Position numbers and translations under genes: made by a program. The notes beneath the pieces are model-generated. The model made no database searches. It was not told where the DNA came from and saw nothing but the letters and a program-made list of their open reading frames with translations. From Curtobacterium sp. MCPF17_052 (GTDB taxonomy: Bacteria > Actinomycetota > Actinomycetes > Actinomycetales > Microbacteriaceae), in NCBI RefSeq assembly GCF_003234085.1, contig NZ_QKSD01000010.1, positions 138,821 through 202,820 on the forward strand: a DNA stretch of 64,000 nt, given 5' to 3'. This document shows, piece after piece, positions 17,519 through 25,803 of the stretch (positions within the stretch are counted from its first letter, which is position 1; every line of letters begins with the position of its first letter).

Positions 17519-18631
17519 TCAGCCCATCGTGGCGTACGAGATGCACGCGTCGCGGAACATGCCCAGCGTCTCGTCCGTGGTGGACGCGAACGCAGACACC
17601 CGCACCTCGCCGAGACGAGCGGTCACGGTGACGCCGTGGTTGTGCATCGCCGCGGTGAGCGCCGTGAGCCGTCCGGCGGCGGGTCGGAGGACGACGATCC
17701 CGGCACGCTCTCGGGGGTCCCGGCTGGACTCGACGGGCAGCCCGAACTCGTCCGCGATGTCGATGATCCGGTCCACCCGGTCGGCGATGCGCTCCTGCAC
17801 GGCGGCGACGCCGACGGCGGTGAGGCGTTCGAGTGAGACGGCGAGGCGAGCCTGCGAGACCGGGTCGACGCGCGACATGGCGAAGGCGGCGGCTGCGGGG
17901 CGGACGCTCGGCACGTCGATGGGCCAGCCGGTCGTGCCGTGCGGTCCGGACAGTGCCGGCTTGACGCGCTCGAGCGCACGGTCGCTGAACGCGGTGAACC
18001 CGGTGCCCCACCCGGCGTGCAGCCACTTCTGGCCGCCGGTGGCGACGACGTCGGCGACCTCGTACGGAGCGTCGACGATGCCGAAGCCCTGGATGGCGTC
18101 GACGATGAGCAGACGGTCACCGATGACGTCGCGGATGGCCGCGAGGTCGGCGAGGTACCCGGTGCGCCAGTCGACGAGGGACAGCGCGACCGCGGTGACG
18201 TCGTCGGACAGACGCTCGCGGATGAGGTCGGGCGTGAGCCAGCCGGCGCCGGACTCGATGACGACGGGCTGCACGCGGCCGCCGGTGGCCGAGGCGGCGC
18301 TGGCGAGGGCGAGCGGGAGCGACGGGTACTCGTCGGCGGCGACGAGCACCCCGCCGGTCAGGCCGAACGCGGTGTGCAGCAGGCCGGGGGTGGTGGCGGT
18401 CTGCGAGACGACCTGGTCCTCGCGGCGGCGGACGAGCCGGGCGGCGACGGCGCGGACGCGGGCGTCCTGCTCGTCGAGCGTCTCCATGGCCCCGAAGCGC
18501 ATGTGCTCCTGGATGTGGCCGAGGACACGCTGCTCCTCGAGGACGGCGGTCTGCACGGGACCGAAGGCAGCGTGGTCGAGGTATCCGGGCTCCTCGGCGA
18601 AGCCGGCGACGTACTCGTCGATCGTGGTCAC
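17519..18631 (-). CDS. Class V aminotransferase (PLP-dependent, cysteine desulfurase-like fold)
   Basis: A 370-residue fold-type I PLP enzyme. The PLP-binding lysine is in DVVATGGQKWLHAGWGTGF near residue 190, preceded by the Asp of LLIVDAIQGFGIVD that contacts the pyridine nitrogen. YLDHAAFGPVQTAV at the N-terminus is the usual class V opening. There is no catalytic cysteine segment typical of SufS/IscS, so a desulfurase role is unlikely; substrate unknown. The GTG at 18631 gives VTTIDEYVAGFAEEPGYLDHA and follows GGAAGG. It stands alone, codirectional with uppS upstream. Confidence 0.85.
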   Translation of the reverse strand: MTTIDEYVAGFAEEPGYLDHAAFGPVQTAVLEEQRVLGHIQEHMRFGAMETLDEQDARVRAVAARLVRRREDQVVSQTATTPGLLHTAFGLTGGVLVAADEYPSLPLALASAASATGGRVQPVVIESGAGWLTPDLIRERLSDDVTAVALSLVDWRTGYLADLAAIRDVIGDRLLIVDAIQGFGIVDAPYEVADVVATGGQKWLHAGWGTGFTAFSDRALERVKPALSGPHGTTGWPIDVPSVRPAAAAFAMSRVDPVSQARLAVSLERLTAVGVAAVQERIADRVDRIIDIADEFGLPVESSRDPRERAGIVVLRPAAGRLTALTAAMHNHGVTVTARLGEVRVSAFASTTDETLGMFRDACISYATMG

Positions 18632-18796
18632 GGGGGCACCTTCCAGTGGGCAGAACCCTGTGAGCCTACTGGGACTGGTGCATGCGGGCGAATGCAGTCC
18701 GCGGAACGCCACGAGGCGGATGCTGGCAACCGGAAGCCATGAGAACGTCTCGCTTCCTGTGCGGGCGCTCAGACCCGTGCTGTCAGACCCGTGAGG

Positions 18797-19582
18797 TCAG
18801 CCGCCGAACCGGCGCGACCGCAACCCGAAGTCGCGGACCGCTCGGAGGAAGTCGACCTCCCGGAGGTCCGGGTAGAACGCCTCGACGAAGTAGAACTCGC
18901 TGTGCGCGCTCTGCCACAGCAGGAAGTCCGACAGCCGCTGTTCCCCCGAGGTCCGGATCATCAGGTCCGGGTCCGGCTGCCCCTGCGTGTACAGGTGGTC
19001 GCCGATGAGTTCGGGAGTGAGGACCTCGGCCAGGGTGTCGAGCGTCCCGCCGCCCTCACCGTGGCTCCGGACGATGCTCCGCATGGCGTCGGCGATCTCC
19101 CGGCGGCCGCCGTAGCCGACCGCCAGGTTGATGTGCAGCCCGGTGTGGTCGGCGGTGCGCTCCTCGGCGGCTGCGAGTGCCGCGACGAGCTCCGGCGGCA
19201 GGCCGTCGTTCGAGCCGACGTGCTGGACACGCCAGGTGCGGTGGTGCGAGAGCCGCTCGGCCAGGTCCGCGATGATCCCGACGAGTTGGTCGAGCTCCTC
19301 GCCGCCACGGCCCTTCAGGTTGTCGGCCGAGAGCAGGTAGAGCGTGACGACCTGGATGTCCAGGTCCTCGCACCAGGACAGGAACTCGGGGATCTTCGCC
19401 GCGCCGGCCCGGTGCCCGTGGGCGGCGGTCTCGAGGCCCAGCTGCCGGGCCCACCGTCGGTTCCCGTCGACGATCATCGCGACGTGCCGGGGCTTCTGCG
19501 CTCCGTCGATCTGGCGGCGGATGCGGTTCTGGTAGGCGCGGTAGAGGAGCCCGCGTCCCGCCCATCCCAGCCTGCCCGTCAC
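18797..19582 (-). CDS. uppS: Isoprenyl transferase (cis-prenyltransferase)
   Basis: Builds long-chain cis-polyprenyl diphosphate, the precursor of the lipid carrier for cell-wall synthesis. The 261-residue form carries AMIVDGNRRWARQLG (catalytic Asp and P-loop) near residue 35, TLYLLSADNLKGR, VGYGGRREI and the C-terminal DLMIRTSGEQRLSDFLLWQSAHSEFYF. The start is uncertain: the GTG at 19582 gives the usual VTGRLGWAGRGLLYRAYQNR and has TACAGT about nine bases upstream, suggesting a leaderless message; a GTG at 19627 would add 15 residues. Divergent from trhA, 75 bp away. Confidence 0.94.
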   Translation of the reverse strand: MTGRLGWAGRGLLYRAYQNRIRRQIDGAQKPRHVAMIVDGNRRWARQLGLETAAHGHRAGAAKIPEFLSWCEDLDIQVVTLYLLSADNLKGRGGEELDQLVGIIADLAERLSHHRTWRVQHVGSNDGLPPELVAALAAAEERTADHTGLHINLAVGYGGRREIADAMRSIVRSHGEGGGTLDTLAEVLTPELIGDHLYTQGQPDPDLMIRTSGEQRLSDFLLWQSAHSEFYFVEAFYPDLREVDFLRAVRDFGLRSRRFGG

Positions 19583-19657
19583 GCGTCGACTGTAGTGCAA
19601 GGACCCCTCGTGCTGACTCTCAGCCACCGTCCCGCACGCCGGCCGTACGGTCGGAGC

Positions 19658-20380
19658 ATGCAGTCAGACCAGGGCGTGCCCGCCCTCCCCCACGTGCCGT
19701 TCACGGAGGAGGCCGAGACCACCCCGACCACGACCGGTCCCGCCGACGCCCGCCCGGCGTGGCGCGGTTGGATCCACGCCGGCACGTTCCCGTTCGCAGC
19801 GGCCATGGGCATCGTGCTCATCACGCTCGCGGCGACGCCGGCGGCGAAGGGTGCGAGCGCCGTGTTCATGGCCACGTCGTTGATCATGTTCGGCGTCTCG
19901 GCGACCTACCACCGCTTCCCCTGGCGACCGGTCGTCAAGCGCGTGCTCAAGCGCATCGACCACACGAACATCTTCCTGCTCATCGCCGGCACCTACACAC
20001 CCGTCGCGGTCTGCGCGCTGCCGCACGAACTGATGGTGATCGTGCTGTGGGTGATGTGGAGCGGCGCGTTGCTCGGCGTCGCGTTCCGCGTCTTCTGGAT
20101 CGGCGCACCACGGTGGTTGTACGTGCCGCTGTACCTGGCGCTCGGCTGCGCGGCGTTCCTGATCCTGCCGCAGCTCTTCGCCGCCAGCGTGCCGATGACG
20201 GTGCTCGTGCTCGCCGGCGGGCTGGCCTACATCCTCGGCGCGGCCGTCTACGGCTTCAAGCGTCCGGACCCCTCGCCGACGTTCTTCGGCTTCCACGAGG
20301 TCTTCCACGCCCTCACCGTCGTCGCCTTCGCGGCGCAGTGGGCCGGCATCCTCGTGATCGCGTTGCACCCGGTGCGCTGA
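19658..20380 (+). CDS. trhA: Hemolysin III / PAQR-type membrane homeostasis protein
   Basis: A 240-residue seven-helix membrane protein of the HlyIII family, linked in other bacteria to membrane-lipid fluidity control. About 35 hydrophilic residues precede the first helix. Conserved polar residues are in GVSATYHRFPW (the Ser and His of the PAQR metal site, near 90), KRIDHTNIFLLIAGTYTPV, and GFHEVFHALTVVAFAAQW with HEVFH near the C-terminus. These supply the three His plus Asp pattern of a zinc hydrolase-like site. The ATG at 19658 follows GGTCGGAGC. It converges on a small membrane-protein gene across a 70-bp hairpin. Confidence 0.93.
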   Translation: MQSDQGVPALPHVPFTEEAETTPTTTGPADARPAWRGWIHAGTFPFAAAMGIVLITLAATPAAKGASAVFMATSLIMFGVSATYHRFPWRPVVKRVLKRIDHTNIFLLIAGTYTPVAVCALPHELMVIVLWVMWSGALLGVAFRVFWIGAPRWLYVPLYLALGCAAFLILPQLFAASVPMTVLVLAGGLAYILGAAVYGFKRPDPSPTFFGFHEVFHALTVVAFAAQWAGILVIALHPVR

Positions 20381-20406
20381 CCCGGCCGTCAGGGGCCCCG
20401 TCTGCG

Positions 20407-20454
20407 CCAGACGCCGCCGTCCGAGCCAGACACCGCCGTCCGTGCAAGACCTCG
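20407..20454. repeat. Degenerate 19-bp-period array (family C-like)
   Basis: CCAGACGCCG at 20407, CCAGACACCG at 20426 and CAAGACCTCG at 20445 lie exactly 19 bp apart and resemble the reverse core CGAGACGCCG of arrays C1-C3. No clear forward half follows, so this may be a decayed copy. Confidence 0.55.
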
Positions 20455-20500
20455 CCGGCTGCGGCGGCGCACACGAGGGGGTCTCCCGCAGACGGCGGGG

Positions 20501-20570
20501 CGCGACCCACGGACGGACGGGAGGCTCCCCACCAGCCGGTGGGGAGCCTCCCGTCCGTCAGTGGGTCGCG
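20501..20570. repeat. 70-bp hairpin (family A) between convergent genes
   Basis: Long arms beginning CGCGACCCAC and containing GGACGGACGGGAGGCTCCCC fold on their complement ending GTGGGTCGCG, with one extra base in the right arm. It abuts the stop codon of the minus-strand gene at 20571 and is a likely bidirectional terminator. Confidence 0.8.
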
Positions 20571-20879
20571 TCAGCCGCGCTCGGTGTCGTCGCCGACGTC
20601 GGCCCGGCCGTCTTCCGCGGCACGCCGCGCCGGCTCGTCCGTCACGGCACCGTGGCCGGAGTCACCGGCGGCCTCGGCCTCAAAGCGTTCCCGGATCTCG
20701 GCGCGGTAGCGGGTCCGGCGGATGCGTCGGGTCATGTCGACCACCAGCAGGATCGTCACGATGGCGACCAGGGCGATCGCGACGAAGCCGGCGACCCCCG
20801 GGGTGACGTCGACGTCCGGTACGCCACTCGGGCTCGGACTGGGGGTGGTGGCGGCCAGTACCGCGGCGATGGTGCTCAC
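20571..20879 (-). CDS. Small single-pass membrane protein coupled to mca
   Basis: A 102-residue protein of unknown function. It begins MSTIAAVLAATTPSPSPSGVPDVDV, a short exported segment, then one transmembrane helix (GVAGFVAIALVAIVTILLVVDM) and a basic-then-acidic tail (TRRIRRTRYRAEIRERFEAEAAG...). Its GTG start at 20879 overlaps the mca stop as GTGA, which strongly supports translation. A similar small membrane protein follows mca in related actinobacteria as I remember them, but I cannot name a family. No mechanistic role can be read from the sequence. Confidence 0.75.
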   Translation of the reverse strand: MSTIAAVLAATTPSPSPSGVPDVDVTPGVAGFVAIALVAIVTILLVVDMTRRIRRTRYRAEIRERFEAEAAGDSGHGAVTDEPARRAAEDGRADVGDDTERG

Positions 20880-21766
20880 GCGTGTGCGTCCTCTTCGGAT
20901 GGGATGCCTGCGAACAGGTCGGACTCGGGGAGCTCGGTGGGGACCCGGGACTCGACGAGCTGGTAGTCCTCGGTCGGCCAGACCTCGGCGAGCAGGTCGT
21001 TCGGCCAGTAGAAGAAGGGGCTGTCCGGCGGCACCTGGCTGGCGTGTGCGCGGAGTGCGGCGTCGCGCGCGTCGAAGTACTCGTGCACGTCGACGTGGGT
21101 CGTGGCGAGGTCCGGGCGGTCCGCGAACCGCTCCACCCACTCGCCGAGCTGCTCGAGGAGCGGGTTCTCGGGCTCCCGCTCGCGCAGCGCCTCGTGGAAG
21201 GCGGTGAACCGGCGCGGGTTCATCGTCCGCTCGTAGTAGAGCTTCGAGACCGACCAGGCCGGGCCGGCATCCGGGTACGTCTCGGGGTCGGCGGCATCGC
21301 GCCAGGCGGTGACCGAGACCTCGTGCGTCCGGATGTGGTCCGGGTGCGGGTACCCGCCGTTCTCGTCGTAGGTGACCAGGACGTGCGGACGGAAGCGCCG
21401 GATGACGCGGACCAGTGCCTCGGTGCTGTACTCGAGCGGGACGGTCGCGAAGGTACCGGGCCGGACGGTCTCGCCCTTCTCGGCGTCGGGCAGACCGGAG
21501 TCGTGGTACCCGAGCCACACGTGGTCGATGCCGAGGGCTGCCTGCGCTGCGGCCATCTCGGTGCGCCGGAAGCCCGCCATGTCGCGGTGTGCCCGGGCCT
21601 TCGCGGTGTCCGAGAGCTGCTCGTTGAGGATGTCCCCCGCTTCGCCACCCGTGCACGAGACGACGAGGACCTGGGCGCCGTCAGCCACGTACTTCGCCGC
21701 CGTGGCCGCTCCCTTGCTCGACTCGTCGTCGGGGTGGGCGTGCACGGCCAGCAGACGATGGGGCAA
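20876..21766 (-). CDS. mca: Mycothiol S-conjugate amidase
   Basis: Zinc amidase of the LmbE/PIG-L family that cleaves mycothiol conjugates, releasing mercapturic acids for export: the actinobacterial detoxification route. Zinc-binding motif LLAVHAHPDDESSKGAAT starts at residue 4, with VSCTGGEAGDI, YHDSGLPDAE and YDENGGYPHPDHIRTHEV following. KLYYERTMNP is characteristic of Mca; 296 residues fits Mca and is close to MshB too, so specificity is likely rather than certain. A TTG start at 21766 is chosen because GGAGG (21773-21777) is six bases upstream and no ATG or GTG fits the family start. Divergent from DUF4307. Confidence 0.9.
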   Translation of the reverse strand: MPHRLLAVHAHPDDESSKGAATAAKYVADGAQVLVVSCTGGEAGDILNEQLSDTAKARAHRDMAGFRRTEMAAAQAALGIDHVWLGYHDSGLPDAEKGETVRPGTFATVPLEYSTEALVRVIRRFRPHVLVTYDENGGYPHPDHIRTHEVSVTAWRDAADPETYPDAGPAWSVSKLYYERTMNPRRFTAFHEALREREPENPLLEQLGEWVERFADRPDLATTHVDVHEYFDARDAALRAHASQVPPDSPFFYWPNDLLAEVWPTEDYQLVESRVPTELPESDLFAGIPSEEDAHA

Positions 21767-21829
21767 GGCGTTCCTCCACAGCTCGCGGACTTGCGGTCGT
21801 GGGTGGCACACGGCGAGCGTGAACTACCC

Positions 21830-22321
21830 TTGGATCAGGATAATCACCCCGGGAGCCCCGAACTGTCCGATCAGCACCACGCCCCAGCAGGCGGAACCGA
21901 ACGCGGTACGTCCGCCGTCCTCGACGACCGGACGTCGCTCGACGACCGGTACGGGCGCAGCGCGGACACCCGGCGGCGCGGCAAGCTGCTGGCCGTCGTG
22001 ATCGCGGTGGCCATCGCGGTCGTGTTCGCCGTCTGGGTGATCTGGGCGGGCCCCGGTCAGACCACGCACGGGCTCGACACCGACGACGTCGGGTACGAGG
22101 TCCTGTCCGACCACAGCGTCGTCGTGCACACCCAGGTCGCCGTCGACCCGGGCACCCGTGTGGAGTGCGCGGTCCAGGCGCTGGACAAGTCGTACACGAT
22201 CGTCGGATGGCGGGTCGTGACGCTGCCCGCGGAGGAGCAGCGCGACCGCTCGATCTCGACGCAGGTGAACACGACGACGCGGGCGGTCACCGGGTTGATC
22301 CACTCGTGCTGGGTTCCCTAG
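21830..22321 (+). CDS. DUF4307 domain-containing membrane protein
   Basis: A protein of about 163 residues from an actinobacterial family that usually neighbours mca and greA, as here. The signature SLDDRYGR near residue 37 precedes one membrane helix (LLAVVIAVAIAVVFAVWVIWAG). The exported part ends with RAVTGLIHSCWVP. The start is unclear: TTG 21830 is the only common start codon in frame, but GATAAT at 21839-21844 looks like a -10 box inside that reading. A CTG at 21863 behind GGGAG would fit the family length better. An intrinsic terminator follows the stop. Function unknown. Confidence 0.8.
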   Translation: MDQDNHPGSPELSDQHHAPAGGTERGTSAVLDDRTSLDDRYGRSADTRRRGKLLAVVIAVAIAVVFAVWVIWAGPGQTTHGLDTDDVGYEVLSDHSVVVHTQVAVDPGTRVECAVQALDKSYTIVGWRVVTLPAEEQRDRSISTQVNTTTRAVTGLIHSCWVP

Positions 22322-22336
22322 ACTGCTCGGAATCAC

Positions 22337-22373
22337 GAATCGAGACCGGCCGCCGGCCGGTCTCGATTCTTTT
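22337..22373 (+). terminator. Intrinsic terminator after DUF4307
   Basis: GAATCGAGACCGGCCG pairs with CGGCCGGTCTCGATTC and is followed by TTTTG. It is the clearest hairpin-plus-T-run terminator in the window and separates DUF4307 from greA. Confidence 0.85.
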
Positions 22374-22423
22374 GCGCCACACGCCGTGACCGGTCCCGAC
22401 CACCACGGCCGAAGGGAAACGAC

Positions 22424-22912
22424 ATGAGCAACGACACGCAGGGCACCTGGCTGACCCAGGAGGCGTTCGACCGTCTCACCGCCGAGCTCGAGCAGCTCAC
22501 CGGCCCGGCCCGCGTCGAGATCGCGAGCCGCATCGAGGCCGCCCGTGAAGAGGGCGACCTCAAGGAGAACGGCGGCTACCACGCCGCCAAGGACGAGCAG
22601 GGCAAGATCGAGGCCCGCATCCGGTCGCTGACCGAGCTCCTCAAGCACGCCACGGTGACGGAGGCCGAGTTCGACGGCACCGTCGAGCCGGGCACCGTCG
22701 TCACGGCCACGATCGCCGGCGACCCGTCGACGTTCCTGGTGGGCAACCGCGAGATCGTCGCCGAGGGCTCGGACCTCACCGTGTACAGCCCGGTCAGCCC
22801 GGTGGGTGCCGCGATCCTCGGCCTCCGCACCGGCGGCAAGACCTCGTACACTGCGCCGAACGGCAAGGAGATCGCGGTCGAGGTCACGAACGTCGAGCGC
22901 TACGAGCCCTAG
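22424..22912 (+). CDS. greA: Transcription elongation factor GreA
   Basis: Rescues backtracked RNA polymerase by stimulating transcript cleavage. The 162 residues have an N-terminal coiled coil with the acidic tip (RIEAAREEGDLKENGGYHAAKDEQGKIEAR, D and E of the GDLKENxxY motif near residue 45) and a C-terminal FKBP-like domain ending SPVGAAILGLRTGGKTSYTAPNGKEIAVEV. The ATG at 22424 follows GAAGGGAAACGAC. Terminators lie on both sides, so it is probably monocistronic. Confidence 0.97.
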   Translation: MSNDTQGTWLTQEAFDRLTAELEQLTGPARVEIASRIEAAREEGDLKENGGYHAAKDEQGKIEARIRSLTELLKHATVTEAEFDGTVEPGTVVTATIAGDPSTFLVGNREIVAEGSDLTVYSPVSPVGAAILGLRTGGKTSYTAPNGKEIAVEVTNVERYEP

Positions 22913-22942
22913 GCCGTCGCTGCCGTCCGGCGCCTGACACTC

Positions 22943-22980
22943 CAGCCCGGGGTGCGCTCTCCCTCGCGCACGCCGGGCTG
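22943..22980 (+). terminator. Hairpin after greA
   Basis: CAGCCCGGGGTGCGC pairs with GCGCACGCCGGGCTG around TCTCCCTC, followed by TTGCGTG. It lies about 30 bases after the greA stop. Confidence 0.65.
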
Positions 22981-23149
22981 TTGCGTGTGCGGGCTCGTGC
23001 GTGCCCGCGAGTGGTCACGACACCCTATCCGCGTCCGGACCCCGTCGACGGTGGCCGGCACCGTCCTGGAAGCCCGTGGCCCGTCCGGCGTGCGCCGGAC
23101 GTCGGAGCCGGGGCGGGCCTCCAGGCCGCTGCCGCCGTCCGTCGATCCG

Positions 23150-24394
23150 TCAGTTCGTGAGCTGCTCCGGGCGGAACCCGGCTTCCTGCAGGCGCGCCAT
23201 CACCTCGTCCGCGTGGCCGGGGCCGCGCGCCTCGATGGACAGGTCGAGCGCGACCTCGTTGATGACGAGTCCCTGGCCGTGCCGGGTGTGCAGGACCTCG
23301 ACGACGTTCGCACCGGCGTCCGAGATGATCTGGGACACGCGGGCCAGCTGGCCCGGGCGGTCCGGCAGCATGATCCGGATGCCGATGTAGCGCGACGCCG
23401 CGACGAGGCCGCGGGTGATGATCCGCTCCATCATGAGCGGGTCGATGTTGCCGCCGCTGAGCAGCACCACGGTCCGGCCGGTGTCGTGCACGGCGCCGGA
23501 CATGATCGCGGCGACGCCGACCGCTCCGGCGGCCTCGACCACGAGCTTCGCGCGCTCGAGGAGCACGAGCAGTGCGCGGGCGGTGTCGTCGTCCGAGACG
23601 GTGACGATCTCGTCGACCAGGTCGCGGATGATCGGGAAGTTCATGTCGCCCGGACGTGCCACCGCGATGCCGTCGGAGATCGTCGGTGACGTGGTGATCG
23701 TCATCGGCTCCCCCGCGACGATCGAGGACGGGTAGGCGGCGGCGTTCTCGGCCTGCACGCCGATGACCCGGATCTCGCGGCCCAGGCGTTCGGCGAGGCC
23801 CTTGACGGCGATCGCGATGCCGGAGATGACCCCGCCGCCGCCGATCGGGACGACGACCGTGTCGACGTCGGGGACCTGGTCGAGGATCTCGAGCCCGAGC
23901 GTGCCCTGACCGGCGATCACGGCGGGGTGGTCGAACGGCGGGATGAAGACCGCTCCGGTGCGGGCCGCGAACTCCTTCGCGGCGGACAGCGCCTCTTCGA
24001 CGGAGTGCCCGCGGAGCACCACGTCGGCGCCGTAGCGGCGGGTGGCCTGCAGCTTGGGCAGGGCGACGCCCACCGGCGTGAAGATCGTGGCGGGGATGCC
24101 GAGCTCACGGGCGGCGAAGGCGACCCCCTGCGCGTGGTTGCCGGCGCTGGCGGCGACGACCCCGGCCTCCCGTTCGGCCGCCGACAGGGTCGACAGCCGG
24201 TTGTAGGCGCCGCGGACCTTGTACGCACCGGTGCGCTGCAGGTTCTCGCACTTCAGGTGGACGGGTGAGCCGAGCAGTCCCTCGAGGAACTTCGACGTCT
24301 CCATCGGGGTGACCCGTGCGACCCCGGCGATCGTCTCGCGCGCCGCCTCGATGTCGGCGAGCGTCGGGATCGGGGGCGCAGTCGTGTCGGTCAC
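23150..24394 (-). CDS. ilvA: Threonine ammonia-lyase
   Basis: PLP enzyme that deaminates threonine to 2-oxobutanoate, the entry to isoleucine synthesis or a catabolic route. Of 414 residues, 1-320 are the catalytic domain with the PLP lysine in RTGAYKVRGAYNRLS near residue 57, ASAGNHAQGVAFAA, PIGGGGVISGIAIA and LLSGGNIDP. Residues 330-414 form a single ACT domain (IRIMLPDRPGQLARVSQIISDAGANVVEV). One ACT domain and this length match the shorter TdcB/IlvA type common in actinobacteria. The start is the GTG at 24394. A 46-bp gap separates it from the upstream permease gene on the same strand. Confidence 0.94.
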   Translation of the reverse strand: MTDTTAPPIPTLADIEAARETIAGVARVTPMETSKFLEGLLGSPVHLKCENLQRTGAYKVRGAYNRLSTLSAAEREAGVVAASAGNHAQGVAFAARELGIPATIFTPVGVALPKLQATRRYGADVVLRGHSVEEALSAAKEFAARTGAVFIPPFDHPAVIAGQGTLGLEILDQVPDVDTVVVPIGGGGVISGIAIAVKGLAERLGREIRVIGVQAENAAAYPSSIVAGEPMTITTSPTISDGIAVARPGDMNFPIIRDLVDEIVTVSDDDTARALLVLLERAKLVVEAAGAVGVAAIMSGAVHDTGRTVVLLSGGNIDPLMMERIITRGLVAASRYIGIRIMLPDRPGQLARVSQIISDAGANVVEVLHTRHGQGLVINEVALDLSIEARGPGHADEVMARLQEAGFRPEQLTN

Positions 24395-24440
24395 GATCCC
24401 ATCATCGTCGGTCGCGGACTCCGCGGCTGCCACGTGACGC

Positions 24441-25697
24441 TCAGTTGGTGCTGGCGGTGCCGGGCTCGGCGGCCGGCTGCGCGTCGCTGCCGGGCGCCGG
24501 GACGTCGTCGCCGACCTGGTGCCGTCGTCGCCGCAGCAGCTGGATCCTGCCGTGCTGACCGTGCTTCGGGGTGGCCTCGAGCACGTGGTCCGAGTCGAGC
24601 CCACGCCAGCGACCGCTCGCGATCGTGGTGACCATCGCGTTCAGGGTGGCGATCAGCGGGACGGCGAAGAACGCACCGGCGATGCCGGCCAGACCGGAGG
24701 CTGCGGTCACGCCGAGCACGACGGCCAGCGGGTGCACCTTGACCGCGTTGCCCATCACGAGCGGCTGCAGGATGTGGCCCTCGATCTGCTGCACGAGCAG
24801 GACCACGCCGAGCACCAGGAGCGCGGCCAGCGGGCCGTTGAAGATCAGGGCGACGAAGACGGCGAGGAAGCCGGTGACGATCGCACCGACGACGGGGATG
24901 AAGGCACCGAGGAACACGATGGCGGCGATCGGGATGACCAGGGGCATGCCGCCGAAGAACAGGCCGACGATGAACGCCCCCAGGCCGATGCCGACCGCGT
25001 CGACGAAGGCGACGAAGATCTGCACACGGATGAAGCTCGTCAGGGTGATCCAGCCGGCGACGCCCGCACCGTCGACGGTCGCCCGGGCCTTGCGCGGGAA
25101 CAGCCGCACCGTCCAGCGCCAGACGTTCTTGCCGTCGATGAGCAGGAAGATCGTGGTGAACAGGATGATGAACAGCGCCTCGAACACGTGCGTGGCGCTC
25201 GAGCCGGCACTCGCGACGCCCGACAGGATCGTGCCGGAGTTGTCCTGCACCCACTTGGTGGCTTCGTCGAGCCAGGTGTTGACGTCTTTCTGTGAGATCC
25301 CGAATCCGGAGTTGAGCACGAACGACCGGACGTTGCCGTACTGGGACACCGTGCGGTCCCGGAGCGACGGGTACGAGGCGACGATCTGGTCGATCACGAG
25401 CCACACGAGGGCCGCTACCGCGGCGAGCCCGCCGAGCAGGCTGATGATGACCGCGAGCCACTTCGGGACGTGCCAGCGCTGCAGCCGGTTCGAGAGCGGC
25501 ACGAGCAGGGCGGAGATCACGACGCCGATCAGGAAGGGGATCAGGATCTCGCTGAAGATCGTCATCAGCCAGACGAAGAGGGCGATGACGCCCGCGACGA
25601 CGAGCACGCGCCACGAGAACGCCCCCGCGATGCGCATGCCGAGTGGTACCGAATCCTCGACCACGGGGTCGGGATGAGTCTTCTTTCCCCATGCCAT
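24441..25697 (-). CDS. AI-2E family (TerC/YdgG-type) transporter
   Basis: Polytopic membrane protein of 418 residues in the AI-2 exporter superfamily, whose members carry out varied transport, including Na/H antiport and autoinducer export. About eight helices are visible: a pair at residues 25-75, one near 85-105, a soluble loop with GNVRSFVLNSGFGISQKDVNTWLDEATKW, and five more from VFEALFIILFTTIFLLIDG to GIAGAFFAVPLIATLNAMV. GVTAASGLAGIAGAFFAVP is the conserved end of the domain. The last 70 residues are a charged, cytoplasmic tail. The ATG at 25697 gives MAWGKKTHPDPVVEDS. Substrate cannot be told. Confidence 0.88.
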   Translation of the reverse strand: MAWGKKTHPDPVVEDSVPLGMRIAGAFSWRVLVVAGVIALFVWLMTIFSEILIPFLIGVVISALLVPLSNRLQRWHVPKWLAVIISLLGGLAAVAALVWLVIDQIVASYPSLRDRTVSQYGNVRSFVLNSGFGISQKDVNTWLDEATKWVQDNSGTILSGVASAGSSATHVFEALFIILFTTIFLLIDGKNVWRWTVRLFPRKARATVDGAGVAGWITLTSFIRVQIFVAFVDAVGIGLGAFIVGLFFGGMPLVIPIAAIVFLGAFIPVVGAIVTGFLAVFVALIFNGPLAALLVLGVVLLVQQIEGHILQPLVMGNAVKVHPLAVVLGVTAASGLAGIAGAFFAVPLIATLNAMVTTIASGRWRGLDSDHVLEATPKHGQHGRIQLLRRRRHQVGDDVPAPGSDAQPAAEPGTASTN

Positions 25698-25803
25698 TCC
25701 GCCACTGTAGCCACGCGGAACCGGGCAGGTGCCGGTCCGGGCATGTGCGACGTCGGTCCAGGGGCTGGTCCGGGCGTCGGCGGGGCTCGGTAGCGTTCCC
25801 GTC

